DNA from: Mycolicibacterium pyrenivorans | GTDB taxonomy: Bacteria; Actinomycetota; Actinomycetes; Mycobacteriales; Mycobacteriaceae | Reading direction: 5' to 3' | Length of the DNA stretch: 42,409 nt | Assembly: GCF_025821625.1 (NCBI RefSeq) | Contig: NZ_JACKSH010000145.1 | Location: 1-42,409 of the forward strand | In this document: positions 8,822 to 16,218 of the stretch, piece by piece | Layout: each line of letters begins with the position of its first letter | Numbering within the stretch: the stretch's first letter is position 1 | Translations under genes and position numbers: made by a program | The notes under the pieces: generated by a model | The model's input: the letters and a program-made list of their open reading frames with translations, nothing else | What the model was told of the DNA's origin: nothing | The model's database searches: none

Positions 8822-9846
8822 GAGGGCTCAGCGCACCTTCCGCCTTCTTGCTTGTACACCGGGAAAACAGCGGTCCGGTTTTCCAGATCCGACACTCGAG
8901 CCGTGAGGCCGCACAGGTAGTAGTTGAAGAAGCTGCCGTAGGCACCGAGTCGGGTCAGCTTGTGGAGATTCTCGGGCGCCCTCTCCAGCGCCGCCTCGAT
9001 CCGATCCTGCTGTCCAACCAGGGAAGGTGCGAGTCGGTGCAGTTCGTCGACAGTCGTTGCAAGGGGCGGCCGCGCCTGGGTCAGCAGGTCAGCAAGTGAG
9101 GCGGTGCCTGCGCTCAACGACTCGATCGCCGACCCGATTGGCTCCCGCTCTGCGGACAACTCACCAACGAGTTGGCGGAGCCGCTGGATCGTGCCGGAGA
9201 ATTGCTCACCGTCCTTGGCCAGTGTCGCCATGACGCCATTGAGATTGTCGATCAACTGCTCGACGACCTGACTGTTGTCCGCTAGGGCGTTGGTGAACGT
9301 CGACGTATGCGCCATCAGTGATTCGATAGTGCCGCCCTGGCCTTGCATGATCTGGATCAAAGAGGACGTCAGCGCGTTGATGTCCTGCGGATCGAGGCCC
9401 TGTACAACCGGTTTCAGCCCCCCAAGCAGTAGGTCGAGGTCGAGGGCGGCCGAGGTCCGGTCGTCGGGGATCTGCGAACCGGCAGGCACGACGCGGGTCG
9501 ATCCGGGTGCGTCGAGCAGTTCGAGGTAGCGATCCCCGACGAGGTTGAGGTATCGCACGGCGGCCTTGGTGCCAGTGGTCAGCACGATGTCGTCATCGGC
9601 GTCGAAGTCGACCACGACGCGTTTGTCGTCGCGCAGCGTGACGCCCGTAACCGTGCCGATCCGAATGCCGGCGACTCGGACCGAGTCGCCCGGTCGAAGC
9701 CCGGAAACGTCACCGAACACAGCGCTGTAGTTATCGCTTGCCCCCGTTCGGTATTGACTGAAGACGACGATGAGGAATGCCGTGAGCAGTGACATGGTGA
9801 GCGTGAACACCAGGACTTTGACCGGGACCGCAATCTGCCGCATCAT
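8818..9846 (-). CDS. mceB: MCE family protein MceB
   Basis: A 342-residue subunit: an N-terminal membrane segment (VKVLVFTLTMSLLTAFLIVV), an MCE domain (YSAVFGDVSGLRPGDSVRVA, GIRIGTVTGV), a helical region, and a C-terminus with FFNYYLCGL and a second cysteine near the end. The reading frame stays open upstream to 10176, but the ATG at 9846 forms the ATGA overlap with the mceA stop and places the membrane anchor at the N-terminus as in all MceB proteins, so it is the better start. A second ATG follows immediately. Confidence 0.92.
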   Translation of the reverse strand: MMRQIAVPVKVLVFTLTMSLLTAFLIVVFSQYRTGASDNYSAVFGDVSGLRPGDSVRVAGIRIGTVTGVTLRDDKRVVVDFDADDDIVLTTGTKAAVRYLNLVGDRYLELLDAPGSTRVVPAGSQIPDDRTSAALDLDLLLGGLKPVVQGLDPQDINALTSSLIQIMQGQGGTIESLMAHTSTFTNALADNSQVVEQLIDNLNGVMATLAKDGEQFSGTIQRLRQLVGELSAEREPIGSAIESLSAGTASLADLLTQARPPLATTVDELHRLAPSLVGQQDRIEAALERAPENLHKLTRLGAYGSFFNYYLCGLTARVSDLENRTAVFPVYKQEGGRCAEPS

Positions 9847-11060
9847 CCGGGCTGACCGATCTGCGCGGTGTTTCTGGGCGGGCCGTCGATCGGTCCGAAC
9901 AGATGTTGCTTCAGCCCGTCGGAATTCAGGAGGACGTTCTGATTGCCGTAGGGCCACGGCGTGGCACCGGTGTCGGCGACGACGAACGGCGGCCGTTTCT
10001 CGAAGCCGACCACCGGCATCCCGGTGCACTGCGGGCCGCCCTGAGCACTGACCTTCGGGACATTCGATGGATAGCGGTACCGTTCTGCGCCCGGCGTGAG
10101 TCCAATCAACAGCTCGATGCCGGGAACGCGCGACGGCGAACCCTTGGACATGTACACCGTCCCGCCGAGCCCGCAATAAATTGCCTGGTTGTATTCGTTA
10201 GTCAGATCCGTCACTGGCGCAAGTAGATCGAGCACTGTCGTCAACCGTTCACGGTTACTACCCAGCACGTCGGTGCCGACATTGCCGAGGCCGATGGCGC
10301 TGAACAGGAACGCGTCGAGGTTCTGCTCTTGTCCGACGACCGTACCGCTCAGGTCTGTGACGTTCTTCAGGACCGTCACAAGGTCTGGCGCCGCGTCGGC
10401 GAACGAATTCAATGCGGCCGGCGCGGTCCGGATGTCTTGTGCGAGGTTGTCCAGACTCGGATCGAGACGAGCCAGGGTGTCGTTGAAATCGCTCAGGGTC
10501 TGCCCCAACTGTTCACCGCGCCCGTTGAGCGCCGAGGACAATGTGCCGAGCACTTGGTTAAGCTTTACTGGCTCGATCGTCGCGATCACCGAACTCAACT
10601 GTTGGAACACAGTGTTGATCTCGACCGTGACGTGGTCGGCTTGGATTACGGCGTCAGCCGAGATCGTGTCCATCGACAGCGTTCGCGGCGGAATCAGCTC
10701 GACGAATTTGGCGCCGAAGACTGTTGACGAAGCAACATCCACGCGCACGTTGGACGGAATCATGCCCACCTGAGCTGAGTCCAACGCGAGGTGGATGATC
10801 GCCATTCCGTCCGGACGGTCTTCGATGGAGGCCACCTTACCCACCTGCACACCGCGCATCTTGACCTTGGCGTCGGGGTTCATCAGCAGACCGGCCCGCT
10901 GCGATACCACCATGACCGGCACCGTCGAATGAAACGCACCGCGAAAGGAGAATACAGCCAACACGACGACCATGATCAGACCGAGAACTGCCAAGAATCC
11001 AATCAGCGGGGACTTCACCGATGAGAGCGTCATCCGCTGCATTCCCGTCGGCTGAGTCAT
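9843..11060 (-). CDS. mceA: MCE family protein MceA
   Basis: A 405-residue protein, first of the six mce genes. An N-terminal membrane segment (residues about 18-42, GFLAVLGLIMVVVLAVFSF) precedes the MCE domain (VMVVSQRAGLLMNPDAKVKM, GVQVGKVASI). A long helical region follows, then a C-terminus with the usual pattern YCGLGGTVYMSKGSPSRVPG and CTGMP. Normally two permease genes (yrbEA, yrbEB) come directly before mceA. Here they are absent, and the ATG instead overlaps (ATGA) the stop of a short unrecognised ORF. This protein would need an unlinked YrbE/Mlk transporter core to be active. Confidence 0.92.
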   Translation of the reverse strand: MTQPTGMQRMTLSSVKSPLIGFLAVLGLIMVVVLAVFSFRGAFHSTVPVMVVSQRAGLLMNPDAKVKMRGVQVGKVASIEDRPDGMAIIHLALDSAQVGMIPSNVRVDVASSTVFGAKFVELIPPRTLSMDTISADAVIQADHVTVEINTVFQQLSSVIATIEPVKLNQVLGTLSSALNGRGEQLGQTLSDFNDTLARLDPSLDNLAQDIRTAPAALNSFADAAPDLVTVLKNVTDLSGTVVGQEQNLDAFLFSAIGLGNVGTDVLGSNRERLTTVLDLLAPVTDLTNEYNQAIYCGLGGTVYMSKGSPSRVPGIELLIGLTPGAERYRYPSNVPKVSAQGGPQCTGMPVVGFEKRPPFVVADTGATPWPYGNQNVLLNSDGLKQHLFGPIDGPPRNTAQIGQPG

Positions 11061-11227
11061 CGGCGGCCAACGACAAAGCTGTCAATCGGCCGGCCGGAAC
11101 CTCTCGTGCAACACGGGGCGACTGCCCGCCTTCGTTCGCTAACCACAGGCACCGGCCCAAAGTACGTGAATGCCACCTCTCCAGCAAGAGAATGGTGCTT
11201 TTCGTAATTTGCGACGAAGTAAAGCAT
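11057..11227 (-). CDS. Short ORF coupled to mceA, unrecognised
   Basis: A reading of 56 residues from ATG 11227 (MLYFVANYEKHHSLAGEVAF...) whose TGA overlaps the mceA ATG. The first 30 residues look like protein (aromatic and charged, ending YFGPVPVV); the rest is arginine-rich and less convincing. It bears no resemblance to the C-terminus of YrbEB. It could be a real small gene, the 3' scar of a deleted gene, or chance. The frame also stays open upstream into the NTF2-like gene (to 11404). Confidence 0.3.
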   Translation of the reverse strand: MLYFVANYEKHHSLAGEVAFTYFGPVPVVSERRRAVAPCCTRGSGRPIDSFVVGRR

Positions 11228-11277
11228 CCACGACTCGGCGCGCGATAAGAACCCGGGACTGGTGCGGCTCAGTTTGC

Positions 11278-11730
11278 TCAGCGTGCGTTGGAGGATTCGG
11301 GGTTCATGAGGCTCTTGTCCGAGAACCCATCGACTTTGATCTTGCGCGACGCGAACAGACACTTTCCATCGACCGGCACCAAGACGTCGCGATAACGTCC
11401 CCAATGATCACAACCCACATCGGTAAAGACGATGAAATAGCTGCTCGACTCGACACGGTCCAGCTCGACCTGGGAAATCCGAACGCTGGATACGTGGTGG
11501 CGGACATACGTCGGAGTGGGGCCGGAGCCTAAACCGGAAAGTTGCGCTCTCAACCCCGCCTCAATCTGAACGCGGCCGACCAGGGGTTTGGCCCCACTGG
11601 TGTATTCGAGGGTTCCATCGGCGATGAAACAAGATGCCAGCAGGGCTAGATCGAAGGCATCCGTGGCCGCGGTGTAATCGGCGAGCGTCTGCCTCACCGA
11701 CTCGTGCAGCGTCAGTTCCCATGACTCCAT
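11278..11730 (-). CDS. NTF2/SnoaL-like fold protein
   Basis: A 150-residue single-domain protein. The pattern ESVRQTLADYTAATDAFDLA, LLASCFIADGTLEYTSG, and later VRHHVSSVRIS and GRYRDVLVP matches the SnoaL-like cone fold (limonene-epoxide hydrolase, ketosteroid isomerase, scytalone dehydratase superfamily). In Actinobacteria such proteins sit beside steroid and lipid catabolic genes as isomerases, hydratases or non-enzymatic binding proteins. The exact reaction cannot be told from sequence. The ATG at 11730 lies just after SDR fragments on the same strand, and mceA follows 217 nt downstream, so it probably belongs to the same leftward transcript. Confidence 0.7.
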   Translation of the reverse strand: MESWELTLHESVRQTLADYTAATDAFDLALLASCFIADGTLEYTSGAKPLVGRVQIEAGLRAQLSGLGSGPTPTYVRHHVSSVRISQVELDRVESSSYFIVFTDVGCDHWGRYRDVLVPVDGKCLFASRKIKVDGFSDKSLMNPESSNAR

Positions 11731-11814
11731 GATCTAGCGCGACGACCGCAGGGTCCTGTGGCCCGGTCGACCGAGAACCGGTTCAGTCACCTGGTGGAAA
11801 AACCCATTCGGCGG

Positions 11815-12027
11815 ATGATGAGGGTGAGCGGCAAGTTGCTGCCGGACGCCGATGAGCCGGGGATCGTCGGGCGCTGCCCCCGCCATCTCGCGGATCCGGT
11901 TGAGACCAGTGTCCGGTGACCGCATCGCTCCGACGACGCATCCCCTTTGCTTGTTCAGCCGGGCCGTTGAGGCCAGCCCCAGTCCCCTTGAGGCGCCGAT
12001 GATGACGACGCTACGAGTCTTGGCCAC
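11815..12027 (-). pseudogene. N-terminal fragment of a second short-chain dehydrogenase
   Basis: From a GTG at 12027, VAKTRSVVIIGASRGLGLAS is a clear SDR nucleotide-binding start (GASRGLG), continuing to about DDPRLIGVR. After this the SDR sequence stops and the frame runs on to 11734 through about 30 residues that look like nothing known (ending HRTLRSSR). The catalytic Ser/Tyr/Lys region is missing. It begins only a few bases after the stop of the deleted SDR upstream, so two SDR genes stood in tandem here before decay. Confidence 0.6.
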
Positions 12028-12034
12028 GGGGCGG

Positions 12035-12287
12035 TTACTGGGGACCGTTGGGAAACTTCGGGTACACCCCTGCGTCCACCCGAATGTGCTGGCCGGTGAC
12101 GCAGCCGCTCTCGTCGCTTGCGAGGAAGACCGCGAGGTTGGCGATGTCTTCGGGTATGACGTACGGGATTGGCATCCCATTAGCGAAGGTGAAAGCCGGT
12201 TCGGCGTCTTCACGGGCGGCGGATACGTTCCTGCCCGCGGGCAGCGCCAGTGATGTAGGCAACCTTGCCTTTGAGCCTTGCGGCCAT
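12035..12287 (-). pseudogene. Internally deleted mycofactocin-type SDR
   Basis: The start MAARLKGKVAYITGAARGQ (ATG at 12287) is a normal mycofactocin-type SDR beginning. After about 20 residues it jumps, with a change of frame near 12225, to the family C-terminus: EDAEPAFTFANGMPIPYVIP then IANLAVFLASDESGCVTGQH and IRVDAGVYPKF, stopping at 12035. Roughly 200 residues including the catalytic Ser and YxxxK are gone. It is the relic of a paralogue of the intact SDR at the left of the mce cassette (compare PVPYVEPED and VTGVQLRVDAGSYLK there). Confidence 0.75.
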
Positions 12288-12356
12288 TAGACCTCCGTCA
12301 CTCACGGCACGGCCGTGCGCCGGCACCGAACTCCATTTCAACCTACGGCGTGTATG

Positions 12357-12368
12357 TTGAACGTTCAA
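12357..12368. promoter_or_regulatory. Perfect 12-bp palindrome upstream of the deleted SDR
   Basis: TTGAACGTTCAA is a perfect palindrome in the gap between the SDR relic and the DUF35 gene, 70 nt upstream of the relic's ATG. Position and symmetry suggest an operator, perhaps for a TetR-family regulator. It is not the KstR pattern (AACNNGTT). Confidence 0.35.
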
Positions 12369-12435
12369 TAGGCAATATTCCGTGCGAGTGCCGAGACGCG
12401 CAGTCGACCCATCACATCGGCATGCCGCAAGGCCG

Positions 12436-12873
12436 TCACGCCGAAATCGGGACGAAGACAGGTACATAAGCCACCTCATCGCCAGCGTGCTGTCGCTCGA
12501 GACGCACCTCGACCGGCATGCCGCTATAGACCGAATCAGGCTCGCAGTCAACGATGTTGGCTGCGAGCCTGAGGTCGCGCTGCTCCTCGAGCTCGATGAT
12601 CGCGATCACGTACGGTACCGGCACAGCCGGATTGAACGGCTGCCAGTTGACCGTGTAGGTGAGCACATTGCCGTGACCTGACACTGGCCGCGCTTCAAGC
12701 CTTGCTCCACATTCGGGGCAGTCATCTGCGGGTGGACTCACCCACAGGCTGCACTGCGTGCACTGAGTGATGTACAGCCGTCCATCAGCGCCAGCCGTCC
12801 AGAACTTCCGATTGCGATCCCGCAACTCAGGCAGGACTCGCGCGGGAATGGCGGGTGACGCGTGATCGGACAT
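12436..12873 (-). CDS. Zn-ribbon OB-fold protein (DUF35), thiolase/aldolase partner
   Basis: A 145-residue stand-alone DUF35 protein. A rubredoxin-like zinc ribbon has Cys38-x2-Cys41 and Cys52-x2-Cys55, and is followed by an OB-fold acyl-CoA binding domain (residues about 65-140; GNVLTYTVNWQPFN, VPYVIAIIELEEQ). Such proteins pair with thiolase-fold enzymes. In steroid side-chain degradation the DUF35 domain of ChsH2 binds Ltp2 to form a retro-aldolase. The gene is divergent from a thiolase-fold gene 92 nt away, exactly the expected partner. A TACGTT box 7 nt before the ATG suggests a leaderless transcript. Confidence 0.85.
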   Translation of the reverse strand: MSDHASPAIPARVLPELRDRNRKFWTAGADGRLYITQCTQCSLWVSPPADDCPECGARLEARPVSGHGNVLTYTVNWQPFNPAVPVPYVIAIIELEEQRDLRLAANIVDCEPDSVYSGMPVEVRLERQHAGDEVAYVPVFVPISA

Positions 12874-12880
12874 TGCCGAA

Positions 12881-12886
12881 AACGTA
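12881..12886 (-). promoter_or_regulatory. -10 box of the DUF35 gene (leaderless)
   Basis: On the minus strand TACGTT ends 7 nt before the ATG at 12873, the spacing of mycobacterial leaderless promoters (TANNNT). The 92-nt divergent spacer must also hold the thiolase promoter, which I could not place. Confidence 0.35.
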
Positions 12887-12965
12887 CATTCTCATTGGTG
12901 GTCTTCACAACTCCGCGCACACGCCTCCAGGCCATGCGCGACTCTCTTAAGGCGGTAACGGACTA

Positions 12966-14159
12966 ATGAACAACTTCGAGAAGAACGCGATCATCAGCGG
13001 CCTGGGTATCTCGCGGACCGGCAGGCGCACTGGCATCCCTGGTCTGGAGCTGTCGCTCGAGGCGGCAAACGCAGCGATCAACGATGCGGGGCTAGTAGCA
13101 GACGACATCGACGGGATCATCACCTTCGGCGACACGCCGCCGTCAGACGTCATCGCTGGTCTCGGAGCCAAGGCGGCAGACGTCGGATTCGGCTTCGCCA
13201 CTGGCGGTGTCATCACCCCCGTCATGTCGGCAATTCTCGCCGTGGCCGAAAACCGCGCCCGACACGTGTTGGTCTACCGCACCGTCGCGATGCTGGGCGG
13301 GGCGATGACAGAGCAGCCGGTGTCGGCTTTGCTCAACCCATTGGCCGACCCACCAGCAGAACCGCGCACGCCCGGAATGCGCCGCAAGCTGAAGCCGTTC
13401 GAGGACATGGACGAATTAGTGTGCGCCCATGCCTACTCGGCTGCGAATTGGTTGGCGATGCATTGTCAGCGACATATGGATCTTTATGGCACGACCAAAG
13501 AGCAGTTAGGCTGGCTGGCGATCAACAGCAGGCGCAATGCCGGGTTGAATCCGCTTGCCGCCTTCCGGGAACCGATGACTATGGACGACTACCTGGCTAG
13601 CCGGCCCGTGTCCTCACCCTTCGGATTGTTCGACTGCGACGTGCCGATCGACGGTTCCATCGCATTGGTGGTCTCGCACGCCGATTTCGCGCGAGACTGT
13701 CGCCATCGTGCAGTCAAGGTTGAAGCGGTCGGCGGTACCTACGGTTCGGGCGGCTGGTTTCATCGCGACGACTTCCCGAAGATGGCGTCAGTCGAGGCCG
13801 CGGCCGAAATGTGGGCGCGTACCGACCTGCGTCCCTCAGACGTTGACGTCGCCGAACTCTACGACGGCTTCACGTTCTTGACGTTCGCGTGGCTGGAGGC
13901 GTTGGGCTTTTGCGAGGACGGCGAAGCCGGGCCATTCGTCGAGGGCGCGAAGCGGATTGCGCTCGAGGGCGAACTTCCGCTCAACACCTACGGTGGCCAA
14001 CTGTCGGCGGGGCGCCTTCACGGATACTGGCTGCTGCATGAAGCGTGTCTGCAACTGCGCGGTGAAGCAGGTGATCGTCAGCTCGTCCGACAACCCGAGG
14101 TGGCCGTCGCCGCCGCGGGCGGGGGTCCGATTGCCGGATGCATGCTACTGACGCGCTGA
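12966..14159 (+). CDS. Thiolase-fold lipid-transfer protein, likely Ltp2-type aldolase
   Basis: A 397-residue SCP-x/thiolase-like protein (N-terminal IISGLGISRTGRRTGIPGLE; C-terminal LNTYGGQLSAGRLHG and AAGGGPIAGCMLL). At the position where true thiolases carry the acyl-accepting cysteine, this protein has GFATGGVITPVMSA with no cysteine. It keeps tyrosines in ELYDGF (Tyr299) and NTYGG (Tyr342), near the places of the two tyrosines proposed as catalytic in the steroid retro-aldolase Ltp2. With the divergent DUF35 partner this points to C-C bond cleavage of a hydroxyacyl-CoA rather than thiolysis. The substrate (sterol side chain or similar) is inferred. The start ATG at 12966 has only a weak ribosome site (AAGGCGG). 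The gene appears intact, unlike several neighbours. Confidence 0.85.
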   Translation: MNNFEKNAIISGLGISRTGRRTGIPGLELSLEAANAAINDAGLVADDIDGIITFGDTPPSDVIAGLGAKAADVGFGFATGGVITPVMSAILAVAENRARHVLVYRTVAMLGGAMTEQPVSALLNPLADPPAEPRTPGMRRKLKPFEDMDELVCAHAYSAANWLAMHCQRHMDLYGTTKEQLGWLAINSRRNAGLNPLAAFREPMTMDDYLASRPVSSPFGLFDCDVPIDGSIALVVSHADFARDCRHRAVKVEAVGGTYGSGGWFHRDDFPKMASVEAAAEMWARTDLRPSDVDVAELYDGFTFLTFAWLEALGFCEDGEAGPFVEGAKRIALEGELPLNTYGGQLSAGRLHGYWLLHEACLQLRGEAGDRQLVRQPEVAVAAAGGGPIAGCMLLTR

Positions 14160-14411
14160 TCACACCCTCGTCACCTAGCCTCGCATCCACGGTTGCGCAG
14201 TGTGATGCTGTCACGTCTCAGTGTTGAGAGTAACGGCTTTCCTTTCGGGCCGGACGGCCCTGAATCCACGTCCGCGGCGGTCTCAGGCCACGCCCCGCAT
14301 GGACGAATGGCACGCCGGGAGCACATGGCCATGACGGGGCTCGTCAACTGCACCATCGACGAGCCTGAGCACCGCAGCCGGAAGGGAAGAGCGCGTGGGT
14401 AAAGCACTGCT
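14160..14411. other. Gap between the thiolase gene and the IS relic
   Basis: No gene recognised. Open frames on both strands here lack family features, and none has a ribosome site. Probably scar sequence next to the decayed insertion element. Confidence 0.4.
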
Positions 14412-15340
14412 GCTCATGCAGTTCGACCTCGACCATCGGGCGGTAGCGACGATATTCGTTGAGCCAGCATAGTTTTCGAGCCTGTTTACGGGCGTTGAGT
14501 TGGAGTGCGTGGTGGGGTCCGATTTTGAGGTTTCTGCCGTCGATGCTGGTGGTGCACTGTGCGCGCAGCGCGCAGCCCCGACACGCAGTCCCGAACGTGG
14601 GCGTTGCCGCATGCGCTGAGGGGCCGAAAAACCCCGGCCGCGCAGGTCACAGTGCCAGCGCTGCGATCAACGGTGAAGTTATCGATAGTGAACCCGCCGG
14701 GCACAGCCGCGCGCCGGGGCGCAGGTTTGACCCGATCACGATGACGCGATCTCGTCAGGTGAGCGCGGAAGTCCCCAGTGCCGTAGGCCGAATCCGCCAG
14801 CACGGTCACCGGTGCGGTCTCACCGGGCCAGAAGCTGCGGCACCACTGCCGCGTCATGGGTGTCGACGCCGCCTGCCTCGGGTTCGACCGCGAGATGGCC
14901 TTTGAATCTGTCCTGGCGGCGGTGCACGCTCTTGTGGGCATGACGGGCCTCGGGATCGACGGTCGAGATCACCCGATCCGGCGCGACGCGGTGAGCGATC
15001 CGCCACCGCCCGTCAGTGCCATCGGAATCCTCGACGGGTTCGACGTCTTGACCGGCGATCAACGCCAACAACGCCACGGCCTCAGCACCGCGGGCACCGA
15101 GCTCCTGGTCGGGCAGATGACCCAGCAGCCGGTGAGCATCACCGACCAAAGCGTCGACCAATGTTTCCCTTTACCGGGGTCGTCGTAGTCATGGGCACGG
15201 CACTGAGAGGTGATCACCTCCGCGGCGCCGGGGATCTCCCGGCGCACTCGACGGATCGCCCCGATCAACTGCGTCACGGTGTCCTGGGTGGCCACCGCGT
15301 CATCGAGAATCGTGGAGTCCAACACCCGCCGCCACGCGGA
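14412..15340 (-). mobile_element. Frameshifted IS1182-like transposase relic
   Basis: The minus strand holds pieces of one IS1182-type transposase in several frames. In order they are: VLDSTILDDAVATQDTVTQL up to AHDYDDPGKG; after a frameshift near 15170, LVDALVGDAHRLLGHLPDQE to APDRVISTVDPEARHAHKSV and HRRQDRFKGH; then PVTVLADSAYGTGDFRAHL and KPAPRRAAVPGGFTIDNFTV; then, frameshifted again near 14535, LNARKQARKL and NEYRRYRPMVE. The N-terminal third of the protein is missing. No terminal repeats were found. It is inactive, and marks the right edge of the accessory island. Confidence 0.78.
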
Positions 15341-15356
15341 TTAATTCAGCAGTCTC

Positions 15357-16172
15357 CTACAGGCCCAGCAGCTCCGGCAGGTCAGCGACGGAATCGATGA
15401 CGTGATTGGGTTGCATCGCGAATTCGTCTGCAGCCCAACGGTCCAACGTGTCCTGACGGAACTTGCCTGTCCGCACCAGCACGCCGGTCATACCGACGAC
15501 CTGGGCGGCGAGGACGTCGTTGTTGAGGTCGTCGCCGACCATGTGCATCTCCTCGGGGTCCACCCCCAGCCGTGCGGCCGCGGACAGGAATCCCTCGGGC
15601 GCCGGCTTGCCGACCGCGGTGGCCTTGCGCCCCGAGGTCTCCTCCATCCCGATCAGATACATGCCGGTGTCGACACGCAGCCCGTCGGCGGTGGTCCACG
15701 CGGTGCTGCGGTGCATCGCCACGACGGGAACCCCCTGCGCCATCCAGTCGTACACCCACGACAACGTCAGGTGGCTGTACTCGGGTCCGGCCCCGCCCAG
15801 TAGCACCACGTCGGGAGTCTCCGGCGCGCGCGGTCCGCTGAACTCACTGGAGTACACGATGTCGATGCCGGGCATGTCCTCGGCGATCTGCCCACTGTTG
15901 ACCAGGAAGCACCGGGCGTCCGGGTGACGGCTGCGCACGTAGTCGGCGGTCAGCACCGCCGCCGTGATCACCTCGTCGGCGGTGACGTTCATGCCCGCGT
16001 CGGTCAGCAACTCGGCGATCTGCGCGCGGGTGCGGGTGGTGGTGTTGGTGAGGTAGGCGCACGCGACCTGGTGGTCGGCCAGCGTCCGCAGCGTCTCGGC
16101 CGCACCGGGGATGGGCTTCCATGAGGTCACCAGCACGCCATCGATGTCGAAGAGCACTCCACCGATAGCCAT
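15357..16172 (-). CDS. HAD-superfamily IIA phosphatase (NagD/LHPP-like)
   Basis: A 271-residue HAD hydrolase. The nucleophile motif is FDIDGVL (residues 8-14), motif II TNTTTRT, the motif III lysine lies in TAVGKPAPEGF, and the acidic metal motif is VGDDLNNDV. The C2-type cap between motifs II and III and the overall length fit the NagD/phosphoglycolate/LHPP group, cytoplasmic Mg-dependent phosphatases of small phosphorylated metabolites or phosphoamino acids. The true substrate is not predictable. A TACTGT box ends 6 nt before the ATG, so a leaderless transcript is likely. It is followed by the PH-domain genes but is transcribed independently. Confidence 0.88.
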   Translation of the reverse strand: MAIGGVLFDIDGVLVTSWKPIPGAAETLRTLADHQVACAYLTNTTTRTRAQIAELLTDAGMNVTADEVITAAVLTADYVRSRHPDARCFLVNSGQIAEDMPGIDIVYSSEFSGPRAPETPDVVLLGGAGPEYSHLTLSWVYDWMAQGVPVVAMHRSTAWTTADGLRVDTGMYLIGMEETSGRKATAVGKPAPEGFLSAAARLGVDPEEMHMVGDDLNNDVLAAQVVGMTGVLVRTGKFRQDTLDRWAADEFAMQPNHVIDSVADLPELLGL

Positions 16173-16178
16173 GGTGCG

Positions 16179-16184
16179 ACAGTA
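16179..16184 (-). promoter_or_regulatory. -10 box of the HAD phosphatase gene (leaderless)
   Basis: TACTGT on the minus strand ends 6 nt before the ATG at 16172, giving a transcript that would start at or next to the start codon. No convincing -35. Confidence 0.45.
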
Positions 16185-16218
16185 AACCGCTGCAGGGAGA
16201 GCGCAACTGGAGGCCCTG

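Noticed and set aside
9847..10176. N-terminal extension of MceB
   Set aside because: It lies inside mceA in another frame; the ATG at 9846 overlaps the mceA stop and gives the normal membrane anchor at the N-terminus.
11061..12965. KstR or KstR2 binding sites in the putative steroid region
   Set aside because: I looked for the AACNNGTT core in the gaps and found only TTGAACGTTCAA and GAAAACGTACATTCTC, which do not fit the KstR consensus.
14412..15340. Active insertion sequence
   Set aside because: The transposase is split in several frames, lacks its N-terminal part, and no terminal inverted repeats were seen.
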